DNA of 64,000 bases from contig JBOHAD010000005.1 of assembly GCA_050697555.1 (NCBI GenBank), forward strand, positions 1 to 64,000, read 5' to 3'. Shown piece by piece: positions 32,332 to 41,356 of this stretch. The translations under genes were made by a program, and so were the position numbers. The notes beneath the pieces are model-generated. The model did no database searches. It was not told where the DNA came from and worked only from the letters and a program-made list of their open reading frames with translations. The stretch is from DASQWP01 sp050697555 (lineage in GTDB: Bacteria > Actinomycetota > Thermoleophilia > Gaiellales > Gaiellaceae). Every line of letters begins with the position of its first letter. The stretch's first letter is position 1.

Positions 32332-34629
32332 CTAGGTCTCCTCTCCTCGCACGGCCATGAACACCCGCTCCGGCGTGAGGGGCAGGCGGCGGACGCGCAC
32401 ACCGGTCGCCTCCGCGACGGCGTTCGCGATCGCGGCGGGCGGGGGCACGATCGACGGCTCGCCGACCCCCTTCGCGCCGTACGGCCCCTCGTTGGACCCG
32501 GACTCGATCACGATCGCCTCGATGTCGGGAAAGTCCATGGACGTCGGCATCTTGTAGTCCGTGAGGGTCGGGTTCCGGACGTAGCCGCCCTCGTAGACAA
32601 TCTCCTCGCCGAGCGCCTGGCCGATCCCCTGGACGGCGCCGCCGCGGATCTGGCCGCGGACGCCCTCGGGGTTCACCGCGTAGCCGCAGTCCTGCGCGGC
32701 GACGTAGCGGAGAAGGCTCACCTCGCCGGTGAGCTCGTCGACCTCGACCTCGGCGGCGTGGCAGTGGAACGTCGGCTCGTTGAACGCCGGGTAGAGGAGC
32801 CCCTCGACCGCCTCGTCGTCGTACTCGGTCGGGGTCGCCAGGAAGGTGCCTCGGCCGGTGATGTAGCCGCCCTTCCACAGTGACGCTTCCCCGATCTCGG
32901 CGAGCGTCATCCCGCGGTCGGCTTCGCCGCGCACCGACACTCGCCGGTCGGCGAGCTCGAGCTCGCCGGGCTCGCACCCGATCTCCTTCGCCACGAGCTC
33001 GAACATCTGGCGCTTGCAGTCGTCGGCGGCGAGCCGGACGGCGTTGCCGACGTTGTAGAGCGTGCGGCTACCCTGGGCGCCGAAGTCGTACGGGGTCGCG
33101 TCGGTGTCGGAGGTGACGAGGACGAGGTCGGCCAGGTCGACTCCCATCTCGTGGGCGAGGATCTGCGCGACCCCGGCCTGCACCGCGCCGGTGCCGATCT
33201 CGGTGGCGCCCGTGATGAGGCCGATCGTGCCGTCCTCGTTCAGCTTCACGTAGCAGCTCGCCGAGCCGGTCGTCGTCGTCCACCAACACAGTGCGAGTCC
33301 GACGCCGCGGCCGGGGAGGCGCTCGCGGTCGTGGTAGCCGATGCGCTCGACGACGGCGTCGATCGCGTCGCGCAGGCCGACGTGGGCGAGCACTTGCCCG
33401 CTGGGGCCGAGGTCGCCCTCGCCGACGATGTTCCGGAGCCGGAACTCGAGCGGGTCGAACCCAAGCGCGCTCGCGATCACGTCCATGTGGGACTCGACGG
33501 CGAAGATCGTCTGCGGGCCGCTCGGGCCGCGGTAGGCGCCGGCATTCGCGCGGTTCGTGTAGACGGCGACGCCATGGAGGTCGACGTTTTCGATGCGGTA
33601 GACGCCGGCGGCCATCAGAGCCGCCACCGAAGCGATCACGGGCGAGTCGCCAGCGTAGGCGCCGGCGTTGAAGACGACCTTTGTCCGGCGGGCCACGATC
33701 GTGCCGTCGTCCATGACCCCCGTGGTGATCGTAATGGTCGCGGGCATGCGCGGCGCTGCAGCGAGCATTTCCTCCTCACGCGTCCACACGTAGCGCACCG
33801 GGCGGCCCGTCTCGAGCGCGAGCAAGGAGGCGAAGTGCTCGCAGCCGAGGTCGAGCTTCCCCCCGAAGCCGCCGCCGATGTAGGTGCTGCGGACGCGCAC
33901 TTTGTTCAGCGGGAGCTGGAGGACGCGAGCCAGGGCGGCGCGGAGGTTGAAGGGGTTCTGGGTGGAGGACGAGACGGTCACCTGCCCGGCCGCGTCCACC
34001 CAGGCGACGCCGGCGCGCGGCTCGATGTAGCCCTGGTGCACCTGCTGCGTCTCGAACCTGTCTTCGAAGACCCGGTCGGCCCGCGCGAGGGCGGCGTCGA
34101 CGTCACCGCGGCACACGTTCGCGTGGGAGAAGACGTTGCCCTGGCGGCGCAGGTCGGGGTGGGAGTAGTAAGACTCCCACCCCGGGTGGAGGAGCGGCGC
34201 CCCCTCGGCGAGCGCCTCCTCGGGCGTGTTGAGCACGGGCAGCGGCTCGTAGTCGACCTCGATCAGGCCGAGCGCCTGCTCGGCGACCTTTTCGCTCACG
34301 GCCGCGACCGCCGCGATCGCCTCGCCGTGGTAGCGGACGCGGTCGCGCGCGAAGACGGTCTCGTCGTGGATCGCTCCGCCCCAGCGCACGTCCGCCACGT
34401 CGGCGGCGGTGAGCACTGCCCGGACGCCGTGCAGCTCGCGCGCCTTCGAGACGTCGAGGCGCCTGATGCGCGCGTGCGGCACCGAGCTGCGGAAGACCTT
34501 CGCGTACAGCATCCCCTGCAACTGCTGATCGCCGCCGTAAAGGGCCTTGCCGCTGACCTTCTCGACCGCGTCGAGCCGGACGGCGTCCGTGCCTATGAGG
34601 CCCAGGCGGGTAGGTGCCACGATGGTCAT
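32332..34629 (-). CDS. Molybdenum hydroxylase large subunit (xanthine dehydrogenase/CoxL family)
   Basis: A 765-residue molybdopterin-cytosine-dinucleotide-binding subunit. The small a/b hammerhead domain (about 25-130) begins AVEKVSGKALYGGDQ; the two Mo-binding domains carry GGGFGGKLD, AYRGPSGPQ and the catalytic Glu in GAKGVGEPSIVPPP near the C-terminus. The CO-dehydrogenase AYxCSFR loop is absent, so this is a generic aldehyde or heterocycle hydroxylase, not form I CODH. Its small and medium subunits are at 51441-52801, 17 kb away but in the same direction. A copy of the regional operator lies 52 bases upstream. Confidence 0.9.
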   Translation of the reverse strand: MTIVAPTRLGLIGTDAVRLDAVEKVSGKALYGGDQQLQGMLYAKVFRSSVPHARIRRLDVSKARELHGVRAVLTAADVADVRWGGAIHDETVFARDRVRYHGEAIAAVAAVSEKVAEQALGLIEVDYEPLPVLNTPEEALAEGAPLLHPGWESYYSHPDLRRQGNVFSHANVCRGDVDAALARADRVFEDRFETQQVHQGYIEPRAGVAWVDAAGQVTVSSSTQNPFNLRAALARVLQLPLNKVRVRSTYIGGGFGGKLDLGCEHFASLLALETGRPVRYVWTREEEMLAAAPRMPATITITTGVMDDGTIVARRTKVVFNAGAYAGDSPVIASVAALMAAGVYRIENVDLHGVAVYTNRANAGAYRGPSGPQTIFAVESHMDVIASALGFDPLEFRLRNIVGEGDLGPSGQVLAHVGLRDAIDAVVERIGYHDRERLPGRGVGLALCWWTTTTGSASCYVKLNEDGTIGLITGATEIGTGAVQAGVAQILAHEMGVDLADLVLVTSDTDATPYDFGAQGSRTLYNVGNAVRLAADDCKRQMFELVAKEIGCEPGELELADRRVSVRGEADRGMTLAEIGEASLWKGGYITGRGTFLATPTEYDDEAVEGLLYPAFNEPTFHCHAAEVEVDELTGEVSLLRYVAAQDCGYAVNPEGVRGQIRGGAVQGIGQALGEEIVYEGGYVRNPTLTDYKMPTSMDFPDIEAIVIESGSNEGPYGAKGVGEPSIVPPPAAIANAVAEATGVRVRRLPLTPERVFMAVRGEET

Positions 34630-34662
34630 CGCATCGTCCCCATGCTCGTCCGGGTCCGGAGT

Positions 34663-35664
34663 CTAACCTCTTGCGCGATCTTGGACCCGTGTTTCAACTA
34701 CGGCAGGACGGTCTCTGTAGAGCAGGCACGCCACCTCCCTGCCACCGACCTGGAAGAAGGGGATCTCGCCGGTACGGCACTCGGGCATGACGTGCGGGCA
34801 GCGGTCCTGGAAGGGGCAGCCGCGGGGGATGCCGGTCGCGCTTGGCGTCTCGCCGGCAAGGAGCGCCCGGTGGCGCTTGCGGCGCGGCTCAGGGACGGGA
34901 ATGGCGGCGATCAGCGCCCGGGTGTACGGGTGGAGCGGCTCGTCTAGGACGTCCTCGGCCCGACCGGCCTCCATCACCTTGCCGAGGTACATCACGATGA
35001 CCCGATCGGCGATCTGGCGCACTGTCGAGAAGTCGTGCGTGATGAAGAGGTACGCCATGCCGAGCCGCTCCTGTAGCTCAGCGAGCAGTTCGAGCAGGGC
35101 AACGCGCAGCGACATGTCGAGCGCCGACGTGGGCTCGTCGAGCACCACGAAGCTCGGGCGCGTGGCGATCGCGCGCGCAATCCCGACGCGCTGCTTCTGC
35201 CCGCCGGACAACTCGTCGGGACGGCGGCCAAGCAAGCCGGGGTCGAGCTGGACGAGCTCCATCAGCTCGTGCAGGCGCTGGTCGAGTTCGCGACGCTGCT
35301 CGATCATCCCGTGCAGGAGCAGCGGCTCGCGTAGCGTCCCGCGGACGGACAACGACGGGTTGAGGCTGAGGCTCGGGTCCTGGAAGACCATCTGGATGTC
35401 CCTGCGCAGCGGCCGGACCTCCGCCTGCGAGAGCGAGCCGATCTCTCGGCCGCGGAAGGCGACCCGGCCGCGCTCGGGCTTCAGGAGCCGGACGAGGCAG
35501 CGGGCGATCGTCGACTTGCCGCAACCGCTCTCGCCGACGAGGGCGAGGGTCTCGCCCTCGTCCACGACGAAGCTGACGCCGTTGACTGCGTGCACCGTGA
35601 CCCCGTGCGAGGTGAACGACTTCGCGAGCTCCTCTACCTCGACGAGCGGCGCGGCCCTGCTCAC
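34663..35664 (-). CDS. Peptide/amine ABC importer ATPase (DppF/OppF-like), system 1
   Basis: A 333-residue ATPase with Walker A GESGCGKST, the Q-loop VFQDPSLSLNPS, signature ELSGGQKQRVGIARA and Walker B FVVLDEPTSALD. The C-terminal oligopeptide extension has paired Cys (GCPFQDRCPHVMPEC), which in some family members bind a 4Fe-4S cluster. GTG start overlaps the partner ATPase gene. The 3' end overlaps a 17-bp operator copy (34681-34697). Confidence 0.92.
   Translation of the reverse strand: MSRAAPLVEVEELAKSFTSHGVTVHAVNGVSFVVDEGETLALVGESGCGKSTIARCLVRLLKPERGRVAFRGREIGSLSQAEVRPLRRDIQMVFQDPSLSLNPSLSVRGTLREPLLLHGMIEQRRELDQRLHELMELVQLDPGLLGRRPDELSGGQKQRVGIARAIATRPSFVVLDEPTSALDMSLRVALLELLAELQERLGMAYLFITHDFSTVRQIADRVIVMYLGKVMEAGRAEDVLDEPLHPYTRALIAAIPVPEPRRKRHRALLAGETPSATGIPRGCPFQDRCPHVMPECRTGEIPFFQVGGREVACLLYRDRPAVVETRVQDRARG
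34681..34697 (-). promoter_or_regulatory. Regional operator, site E (before the Mo-hydroxylase large subunit)
   Basis: Read on the minus strand: TTGAAACACGGGTCCAA, which fits TTGARACnnnGKnyCAA. It lies 52 bases upstream of the large-subunit ATG and inside the last codons of the ATPase gene. Weakest of five copies. Confidence 0.45.
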
Positions 35665-36683
35665 GCGGACCGCTGACCGGGGGACACCGTCTCGGGCGCG
35701 AAGCGATCGTCGTACAGGTGGCACAGCGCCCGGTGTCCGGCCTCGCCGCCGACCGGTAGGAAGGCGGGTCGCACCTCGAGGCACGGCTCGAACGTGTGCT
35801 CGCAGGCCGCGGCGTAGCGGCACCCGGCGCTCGCGTATGCGCGCTCGCCGATCGCGCCCGGCGGCCGGGCCCCGCGTGGAACCCGGCGGTCGGCCCGCAG
35901 CACGGAGCCGAGCAGGCGGCGGGTGTACGGGTGCTTCGGCTCGCGGAAGGCGCCCTCGACGGACGCCTGCTCGACGACGCGGCCCGCGTGCATGACGACG
36001 ACGCGATCGCACGTTTCGGCGACGACGGCCAGGTCGTGCGTGATCAGGAGGACCGACATGCGCAGGCGTTCCTGCAGCTCCAGCAGCAGGTCGAAGATCT
36101 GCGCCTGGATCGTGACGTCGAGACCCGTGGTGGGTTCGTCGGCCACGAGTAGCTCCGGCTCGCCCGCGAGCGCCATCGCGATCATGATCCGCTGCGCCAT
36201 GCCGCCCGACAGCTGGTGCGGGTAGGCCCGGTAGCGGCGGGCGGCGTCGCTGATGCCCACCGCCTGCATGAGCTCGAGCGCAGCGTCCTTGGCGGCGGGC
36301 CGGTCGAGCTCGCGGTGGAGACGCACTACGCGCGCGATCTGGTCGCCGGCCCGCAGCAGCGGGTTGAGGCTCGCCTTCGGCGCCTGGAAGATCATCCCGA
36401 CGCGCTTGCCGCGGTAATCCCGCTTGCGCCGCTCCTCCATCGCGAGCAGGTCGGCGCCATCGAGCAGGATCCGGCCGCCGTCGATCGAGGCGCGCCGGTC
36501 GTTCAGGCCCATGATCGAGAGCGCGCTCACCGTCTTCCCCGAGCCGCTCTCGCCGACCAGCCCGATCGTCTCCCCGTGGCCAACGGTGAAGGAGACGCCG
36601 TCGAGGACACGGACGCGGGCGCCCGCCGACCCCGGGAACGAGACCGACAGCTCCTCGACCGCCAGGATCGGCTCCGGGCTCAC
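35661..36683 (-). CDS. Peptide/amine ABC importer ATPase (DppD/OppD-like), system 1
   Basis: A 340-residue ATPase: Walker A GESGSGKTV, Q-loop IFQAPKASLNPL, signature QLSGGMAQRIMIAMA, Walker B LLVADEPTTGLD, switch His in LITHDLAVV. The C-terminal extension contains GCRYAAACEHTFEPC. GTG start overlaps the SnoaL-like gene stop, and its own stop overlaps the partner ATPase. Works with the permeases at 37147-39018. Confidence 0.92.
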   Translation of the reverse strand: MSPEPILAVEELSVSFPGSAGARVRVLDGVSFTVGHGETIGLVGESGSGKTVSALSIMGLNDRRASIDGGRILLDGADLLAMEERRKRDYRGKRVGMIFQAPKASLNPLLRAGDQIARVVRLHRELDRPAAKDAALELMQAVGISDAARRYRAYPHQLSGGMAQRIMIAMALAGEPELLVADEPTTGLDVTIQAQIFDLLLELQERLRMSVLLITHDLAVVAETCDRVVVMHAGRVVEQASVEGAFREPKHPYTRRLLGSVLRADRRVPRGARPPGAIGERAYASAGCRYAAACEHTFEPCLEVRPAFLPVGGEAGHRALCHLYDDRFAPETVSPGQRSA

Positions 36684-37129
36684 GTTGCGGCCGGCACGCT
36701 CTCGTCGCGCTCGAATCTGTAGCCGAGCTGCTTGGCGATCGTCCCCGAGTCCACGTAAACCCAGAGCTCCTTGATGAGGCCCTTCTCGTCGAACGTGTAG
36801 ATCCCGCACTCCGGCACGTCGAACCGCCGGCCGGTTGGCGCCAGGCCCATGAACTCGCCAGTCTGCGTCCCCCGGCACACCCACTGGCCGATGACGTTGT
36901 TGCCGACGGAGTAGAGCCGCTCGATCGCGACGGTCTCGTCCGGGAAGTAGTCGAACGAGCCGACGTAGTAGTCGCGCAGCATGTTCTTTCCGGCGATCGG
37001 CCCGTCGACGAAGGGCTCGTGCTGGACGGCGTCGTCGGCGAAGCACGCGAGCAGCTCGTCGAGCTTCTTCTCCGTGAACGCGCGGTTCTGCCGCCGCACT
37101 GTCTCCTCGTTTCGCTCCTGGGGGGTCAT
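36680..37129 (-). CDS. SnoaL/NTF2-like protein (ester cyclase type), copy 1
   Basis: A 149-residue NTF2-fold protein: TVRRQNRAFTEKKLDELLAC, HEPFVDGPIAGKNM and PTGRRFDVPECGIYTFD are the SnoaL-type landmarks, and FVDGPIAG and PTGRRF also occur in near-identical form in copy 2 (52798-53232). Such proteins are small hydrolases, cyclases or isomerases. Lies between permease and ATPase genes of importer 1 with GTGA coupling, so its substrate is probably the imported compound or a product. Confidence 0.75.
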   Translation of the reverse strand: MTPQERNEETVRRQNRAFTEKKLDELLACFADDAVQHEPFVDGPIAGKNMLRDYYVGSFDYFPDETVAIERLYSVGNNVIGQWVCRGTQTGEFMGLAPTGRRFDVPECGIYTFDEKGLIKELWVYVDSGTIAKQLGYRFERDESVPAAT

Positions 37130-37146
37130 CAGGCCTCCTGTCTCGT

Positions 37147-38013
37147 TTACCGCCGTCGCTCCCTGAGGCCGCTGCCGGTCAGCACGGCCGACATCACGAG
37201 GAGCAGGATGAAGAGCCCGGGGATGGTGCTCGTCCACCACACGCCGCTCAGAACGTCGCGGGTGCCCTCGCCGACCATGAGCCCCCACTCCGGCGTCGGC
37301 GCGGTGATGCCGACCCCGAGGAACGCGAGCCCCGCGGTGTCGAGGACGGCCCACCCGAAGGCGAGCGTCGCCTGCGCCAGCGTGGGGCTGAGGCTGTTCG
37401 GCAGCACGTGGCGCAGGCCGACACGCCAGCGCGGGTTACCGACGGTGACGGCCGCGTCGACGTACTCGATCGTCCGCTCGGAGAGGACGCGCGAGCGCGT
37501 GATCCGGATGAAGTACGGCGTGTGGGCGGTCGCGAGCGCGAGGACGACAACCGTGACGCTGTTCCCGATCGCGGCGACGATGACGAGCGCCAGGAGGAGC
37601 GACGGGAACGAGAGCACGACGTCGGTCACGCGCATCACGACCTGGTCGACCCAGGTGCCAAGGAAGCCGGCGAGGACGCCTGCGAGCGTGCCGATCGACG
37701 CGGCGGCGAGGACGATCAGCGCGGGGATGAGGAGATCGCGCCGGCTGGCGTCCGCCACGCGGGCCAGGACGTCGCGGCCGTAGAAGTCCGTCCCGAACGG
37801 GTGGGCAAGCGAAGGGCCGTGTAGCGCCTCGACCGGGTTCGTCTTCAGCGGGTCGGCGGGGATGAGGAGCGGGCCGAGGAGCGCGAAGAGGACGAGCAGC
37901 GCGAAGAGCGATGCCCCGATCCAGAGGCCGGTCCGGCCCGTGATCGCCCGGGCGCCTGCCCGCAGGCGTTGGAAACCAGGGGACGGCCGCGCCGCTGCCT
38001 CGGAGACGCTCAC
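37147..38013 (-). CDS. Peptide/amine ABC permease (DppC-like), system 1
   Basis: A 288-residue permease. After the first span it reads HPFGTDFYGRDVLARV. The EAA loop is RVLSERTIEYVDAAVTVGN, and PEWGLMVGEG follows. It pairs with the DppB-like protein whose gene ends 3 bases upstream. Confidence 0.92.
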   Translation of the reverse strand: MSVSEAAARPSPGFQRLRAGARAITGRTGLWIGASLFALLVLFALLGPLLIPADPLKTNPVEALHGPSLAHPFGTDFYGRDVLARVADASRRDLLIPALIVLAAASIGTLAGVLAGFLGTWVDQVVMRVTDVVLSFPSLLLALVIVAAIGNSVTVVVLALATAHTPYFIRITRSRVLSERTIEYVDAAVTVGNPRWRVGLRHVLPNSLSPTLAQATLAFGWAVLDTAGLAFLGVGITAPTPEWGLMVGEGTRDVLSGVWWTSTIPGLFILLLVMSAVLTGSGLRERRR

Positions 38014-38016
38014 GGC

Positions 38017-39018
38017 TCAGGCGGCGAGACGAACGCGCGGGTCGATGAGCGAGTACGCGACGTCGACGAGGACGTTGATCGCGATGTAGAGCGCGCCGAC
38101 GAGGAGCACGACCCCCTGAAGCGTTTGCAGGTCCTTCCCGAGAAGCGAATCGAATGCGAGCTGGCCGATACCGGGCCACGCGAACAGCCGCTCGATCAGG
38201 ACATTGCCTCCGAGCAGGAAGCCGAAGACGGCGCCGATGGTCGTGATCACGGGTAGGAGCGCGTTGCGGAAGGCGTCGCGCCACGGCGGGACGCCGATCG
38301 CGCGCGCCGTCCGCGCGTAGTCGGAGCGGAGCGCATCGAGCATCGCTGAGCGGGCGATGTTCGCGATCGGGGCGACCAGGATGAAAGCAAGCGCCGCCGT
38401 GGGCAGCGCCAGGCTGTGGAGCGCCGAGAAGAACGTGTCGATCTCGCCTGCAAGCAGCGAGTCGACCGTGAAGAAGCCGGTGACGTCCGGCGGCGGCGAG
38501 ACGCCGCCGGGCAGCCGCCCCAGCGGCGGCGCGGCGATGCCGAGCGTCGAGTAGAAGACGAGGATGAGCAGGACGCCGAGCCAGAACACTGGCATCGCCG
38601 TCCCGAGCACGATGACGCCGCGCACGGCCCCGTCCACGGCCGTGCCCTGGCGGACGGCGGCGAGGACGCCCAGGGTCACGCCGACGACCACGGCGACGAT
38701 GAGGGAGAAGAGCGCCAGCTCGAGAGTGGCCGGTAGGCGGGCGCCGAGCTCCTCGTTCACCGGCGCGCCGGTGCGGATGCTCGTGCCGAGGTCAAGCGTG
38801 AACGTGCCAACGACAAAGTCCCTGAACTGCGCCGGCATGGGCCGGTCGAGACCGAGGTCGCGGCGGACCTGCGCGATCTCCTCCGGCCCCGCGTAGGGGC
38901 CGGCCCGGACCGCCGCCGGGTCGCCCGGCACGAGGCGGACGATGATGAAGACCGCGACGACGACGCCGACGAACGTCAGCGCCGAGATGGCGAGCCTGCG
39001 CGCGAGGAAGCGGATCAT
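38017..39018 (-). CDS. Peptide/amine ABC permease (DppB-like), system 1
   Basis: A 333-residue permease: MIRFLARRLAISALTFVGVV, RLVPGDPAAVRAGPYAG, EAA loop AMLDALRSDYARTARAIGV and end SLIDPRVRL, as in DppB. The ATG overlaps the stop of LLM copy 2. An operator copy (39049-39065) lies 31 bases upstream, inside the end of that LLM frame, so importer 1 can be expressed separately. Confidence 0.92.
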   Translation of the reverse strand: MIRFLARRLAISALTFVGVVVAVFIIVRLVPGDPAAVRAGPYAGPEEIAQVRRDLGLDRPMPAQFRDFVVGTFTLDLGTSIRTGAPVNEELGARLPATLELALFSLIVAVVVGVTLGVLAAVRQGTAVDGAVRGVIVLGTAMPVFWLGVLLILVFYSTLGIAAPPLGRLPGGVSPPPDVTGFFTVDSLLAGEIDTFFSALHSLALPTAALAFILVAPIANIARSAMLDALRSDYARTARAIGVPPWRDAFRNALLPVITTIGAVFGFLLGGNVLIERLFAWPGIGQLAFDSLLGKDLQTLQGVVLLVGALYIAINVLVDVAYSLIDPRVRLAA

Positions 39019-40121
39019 CCCGTCGGCCCAGACCCCGGGCGGGCGACGTTGAAACGACGTCTCAAGCCACCGCGAGCGTTCCAGATGGGGCCTGGCTCTG
39101 CCCAAGCGCGCCGCCGCAGCGCTGGCAGCACGCGCCCGGCAAGGAGCTCGATGATGAACGCGGCGCGGTCCGCCGGCGCGGGCAACAGCATCACCGCGTC
39201 GGCGCCCGCCTCGAAGAGCGCCTCGATGCCGCTGCGACACCGATCCGGGTCGCCGACGACCGCGAATTCGTCCAACCAGGCGGCGGGGAGCGAGCGCGCG
39301 AGCTCTCCGACGCCGCCTGCCGCGAGGAGCCGCTGAATCTCCGCGGTCGCGCCCGCGACCTCCGTGACCGCGTTCGGCGCCGCGAGCGCGAGGTGCGGCG
39401 CCAGCACGTCCCGGGCCAGCTCGCGGGCGCTGGTCGCGTCCTCGTCGAGAACGAGGAGCGCGAAGGCGGTGACGCTGCGACGGGCGCCTCCGGCGTCGCT
39501 GGCTCCGGCCTCCACCTGCTCGCGGGCCCAGCGCACGTACCCGGTCGTGCTGGGCAGCGCGAGCACCACGCCGTCGCCGAGCGCGCCCGCGAGGCGGAGC
39601 ATGCGGGGGCCGATCACCCCCACGCGAAGCTCCAGCGGCGTCTCCGGCGGGTACTCGAGGCGGACACCCTGGAACGAGAAGCGGGAGGCGCGCTCGGTCA
39701 GCTCCTCGCCGGCGAGCAGCCGGCGGAGCGCCGAGACGCCCTCGCGCATGACCGCGAGTCCCGACGGCGGCGTCAGGCCCATCTGCTCCAGCCAGCCCGG
39801 GGCGCCTAGCCCTAGGGCCGGGAGGAGCCGGCCCGGGTAGGCCCCGGCGAGCGTCGCGAGCTCCATGGCGAGGAGCGCGGGATGGCGGGTCAGCGGCGAG
39901 ACGACGCCGATCCCGACGGGTAGCCGCTCGGTCGATGCGAGCGCGATCCCCGCCATCGAGATCGCGCCGCCGTAGAAGAAGTCCTCGCCAATCCAGAGCT
40001 CGTCGAAGCCGCGACGCTCTGCCTCGCGCGCCGCCGCGCCGACCGTCTCGGGGGCGGTCCCTGCGGCGAGGACGAGACCGACGCGGCCGAGGTTGCGAGA
40101 CGTTCTGAGATCGATTGACAA
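39015..40121 (-). CDS. LLM class oxidoreductase (probably F420-dependent), copy 2
   Basis: A 368-residue TIM-barrel oxidoreductase homologous to copies 1 and 3: RVGLVLAAGTAPETVGAAAR, ELWIGEDFFYGGAISMAGIA, VGDPDRCRSGIEALFEAGAD. The only start fitting the homologues is TTG 40121. The protein runs about 32 residues beyond the end of its homologues, reading through site A and the importer promoter into the DppB ATG. That C-terminal tail (WNARGGLRRRFNVARP) is therefore probably translated regulatory DNA, and the ancestral stop was lost. Confidence 0.82.
   Translation of the reverse strand: MSIDLRTSRNLGRVGLVLAAGTAPETVGAAAREAERRGFDELWIGEDFFYGGAISMAGIALASTERLPVGIGVVSPLTRHPALLAMELATLAGAYPGRLLPALGLGAPGWLEQMGLTPPSGLAVMREGVSALRRLLAGEELTERASRFSFQGVRLEYPPETPLELRVGVIGPRMLRLAGALGDGVVLALPSTTGYVRWAREQVEAGASDAGGARRSVTAFALLVLDEDATSARELARDVLAPHLALAAPNAVTEVAGATAEIQRLLAAGGVGELARSLPAAWLDEFAVVGDPDRCRSGIEALFEAGADAVMLLPAPADRAAFIIELLAGRVLPALRRRAWAEPGPIWNARGGLRRRFNVARPGSGPTG
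39049..39065. promoter_or_regulatory. Regional operator, site A (before importer 1)
   Basis: TTGAAACGACGTCTCAA, a near-perfect palindrome (TTGA-RACG-n-CGTY-TCAA). It is followed at 39071-39085 by CGCGAGCGTTCCAGA, a 15-mer repeated exactly beside site B. Distance to the DppB start is 31 bases. Confidence 0.7.
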
Positions 40122-40133
40122 GCGAGAAGTCTT

Positions 40134-40150
40134 TTGAAACCCTGTACCAA
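40134..40150. promoter_or_regulatory. Regional operator, site C (divergent promoter)
   Basis: TTGAAACCCTGTACCAA lies between LLM copy 2 (leftward, start 13 bases away) and the rightward unit beginning at 40223. The following bases AATCCTAAC nearly match AATTCTTAC beside site D, giving a shared 16-base block TGTACCAAATyCTwAC. Confidence 0.65.
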
Positions 40151-40222
40151 ATCCTAACTTGGACTTGGCACGGCCACAAGGCGGGTCCGCTTCGGGCCGC
40201 CGTGCCGAAAGAGGGAGAGAAC

Positions 40223-41023
40223 GTGGGAAAGCCGTCTGCAAAGACCTCCGGCGCGCCGGCGGCGTCACCGGTGTCCACTCTCGACGACCCGATCCGCTCG
40301 ATCCTGGGCAACACGAAGCAGACCCCGGAGGAGGCGCTCGTCTTCTGGACGCGCCTCTTCGCCACCCACGACCGCCTGATGTTCAAGGCATTCGAGCGCG
40401 AGGCCGGCGAGGAGCGCGCCTTCCGTATGCACAAGCGCGTGTGGGAGAACGCGACCTACCCACTGCTGCCGATCCTCCAGGCCTCCGGGCCGGGGGTGGA
40501 GGATGCGGTGGCGGCGTTCGTCCGCGCGTTCATGGTGCACGACTACTACTGCTTCTGGATCATGGTCGAGGAGTTCGGGGAGGTCCGGGCGATCGAGACT
40601 CACCACTCGATCTGGGAGAGCCAGGACGAGGAGGCCGGCGAGGTCGGCGTCAAGGAGCTCGGCAAGACGGGCGTCACTTGGGAGGAGCTGTACGAGCTCT
40701 ACCAGGAGGCGACGGATCACGAGGGGATCCCGTTCAAGCTCGTCGAGATCGCCGACGACCACCTGACTGTCGAGGCGAAGCAGTGCGCGTACTTCGACTC
40801 GATGTGCCATCTCTTCGGGCAGGAGAAGGGGGAGCAACTCCTGCACAAGATCGCAATCGAGAGCACCGATCGGACGATCGAGTGCTTCCTCGCCGGCGTC
40901 GGCCAGCAGCACAACGTACAGGGCGTCATGGTCAAGCACCGCTGCCACGGCGACGACGGCTGCCGCGTCGTCTTCACGCGGCGGACGCCCGAGGGCGCTC
41001 CGAGCCGCTCGTACGAGGTCTAG
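40223..41023 (+). CDS. ATC-hydrolase-like protein, copy 1
   Basis: A 266-residue soluble protein. A helical N-terminal half (VFWTRLFATHDRLMFKAFER) leads to a C-terminal domain with CAYFDSMCHLFGQEKGEQLL, ESTDRTIECFLAGVG and RCHGDDGCRVVFTRR. The GD-x2-C end and paired Cys resemble the L-2-amino-thiazoline-4-carboxylate hydrolase family, but a V4R-like sensor fold is also possible. GTG 40223 follows GAGGGAGAGA. First gene of the rightward unit under site C; close homologue at 43060-43872. Confidence 0.6.
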   Translation: MGKPSAKTSGAPAASPVSTLDDPIRSILGNTKQTPEEALVFWTRLFATHDRLMFKAFEREAGEERAFRMHKRVWENATYPLLPILQASGPGVEDAVAAFVRAFMVHDYYCFWIMVEEFGEVRAIETHHSIWESQDEEAGEVGVKELGKTGVTWEELYELYQEATDHEGIPFKLVEIADDHLTVEAKQCAYFDSMCHLFGQEKGEQLLHKIAIESTDRTIECFLAGVGQQHNVQGVMVKHRCHGDDGCRVVFTRRTPEGAPSRSYEV

Positions 41024-41025
41024 CG

Positions 41026-41343
41026 GTGTTCGCGCAGGTGACGACCTTCCGGATCCACTCGGCGGCGATCACCAAGGTCGTCCGGGCCTTCGAGCGGCAG
41101 ATCCTCCCCGAGGCCCGCACGCAACCTGGCTTCCTCAAGGCCGACCTGCTCACGCGGTCCCGTTTGAACAAGGGCGTCGCCGTCTTCTATTGGGACACCG
41201 AGGGCGACGCGATGAACTGCCAGAAGAGCGGCACGTGGTCGAAGCTCCTCGCTCCGCTCGACCCGTTCGTGCTCGAGCCGCCGACCACCGAGGGCTACGA
41301 GCCGAACATCGTCAGCCCGTTTCCCGACGGAACGCGCACCTAG
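41026..41343 (+). CDS. Dimeric alpha-beta barrel (ABM-like) protein, copy 1
   Basis: A 105-residue ferredoxin-like barrel of the antibiotic-biosynthesis-monooxygenase type: FAQVTTFRIHSAAITKVVRA, PGFLKADLLTRSRLNKGVAV, with the tail EGYEPNIVSPF. Two bases after the preceding gene, forming a two-gene module that recurs at 43060-44210. Either a cofactor-free oxygenase or a dimeric accessory protein. Confidence 0.65.
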   Translation: MFAQVTTFRIHSAAITKVVRAFERQILPEARTQPGFLKADLLTRSRLNKGVAVFYWDTEGDAMNCQKSGTWSKLLAPLDPFVLEPPTTEGYEPNIVSPFPDGTRT

Positions 41344-41356
41344 GAGGAGATACGCG

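Noticed and set aside
32332..34629. Form I CO dehydrogenase.
   Set aside because: The large subunit lacks the AYxCSFR active-site loop; it is a generic molybdenum hydroxylase.
38017..40434. A single minus-strand frame of about 800 codons spanning LLM copy 2 and the DppB-like gene.
   Set aside because: Only its last part is the DppB protein; the rest is an out-of-frame reading of the LLM gene. The DppB ATG at 39018 fits the family start.
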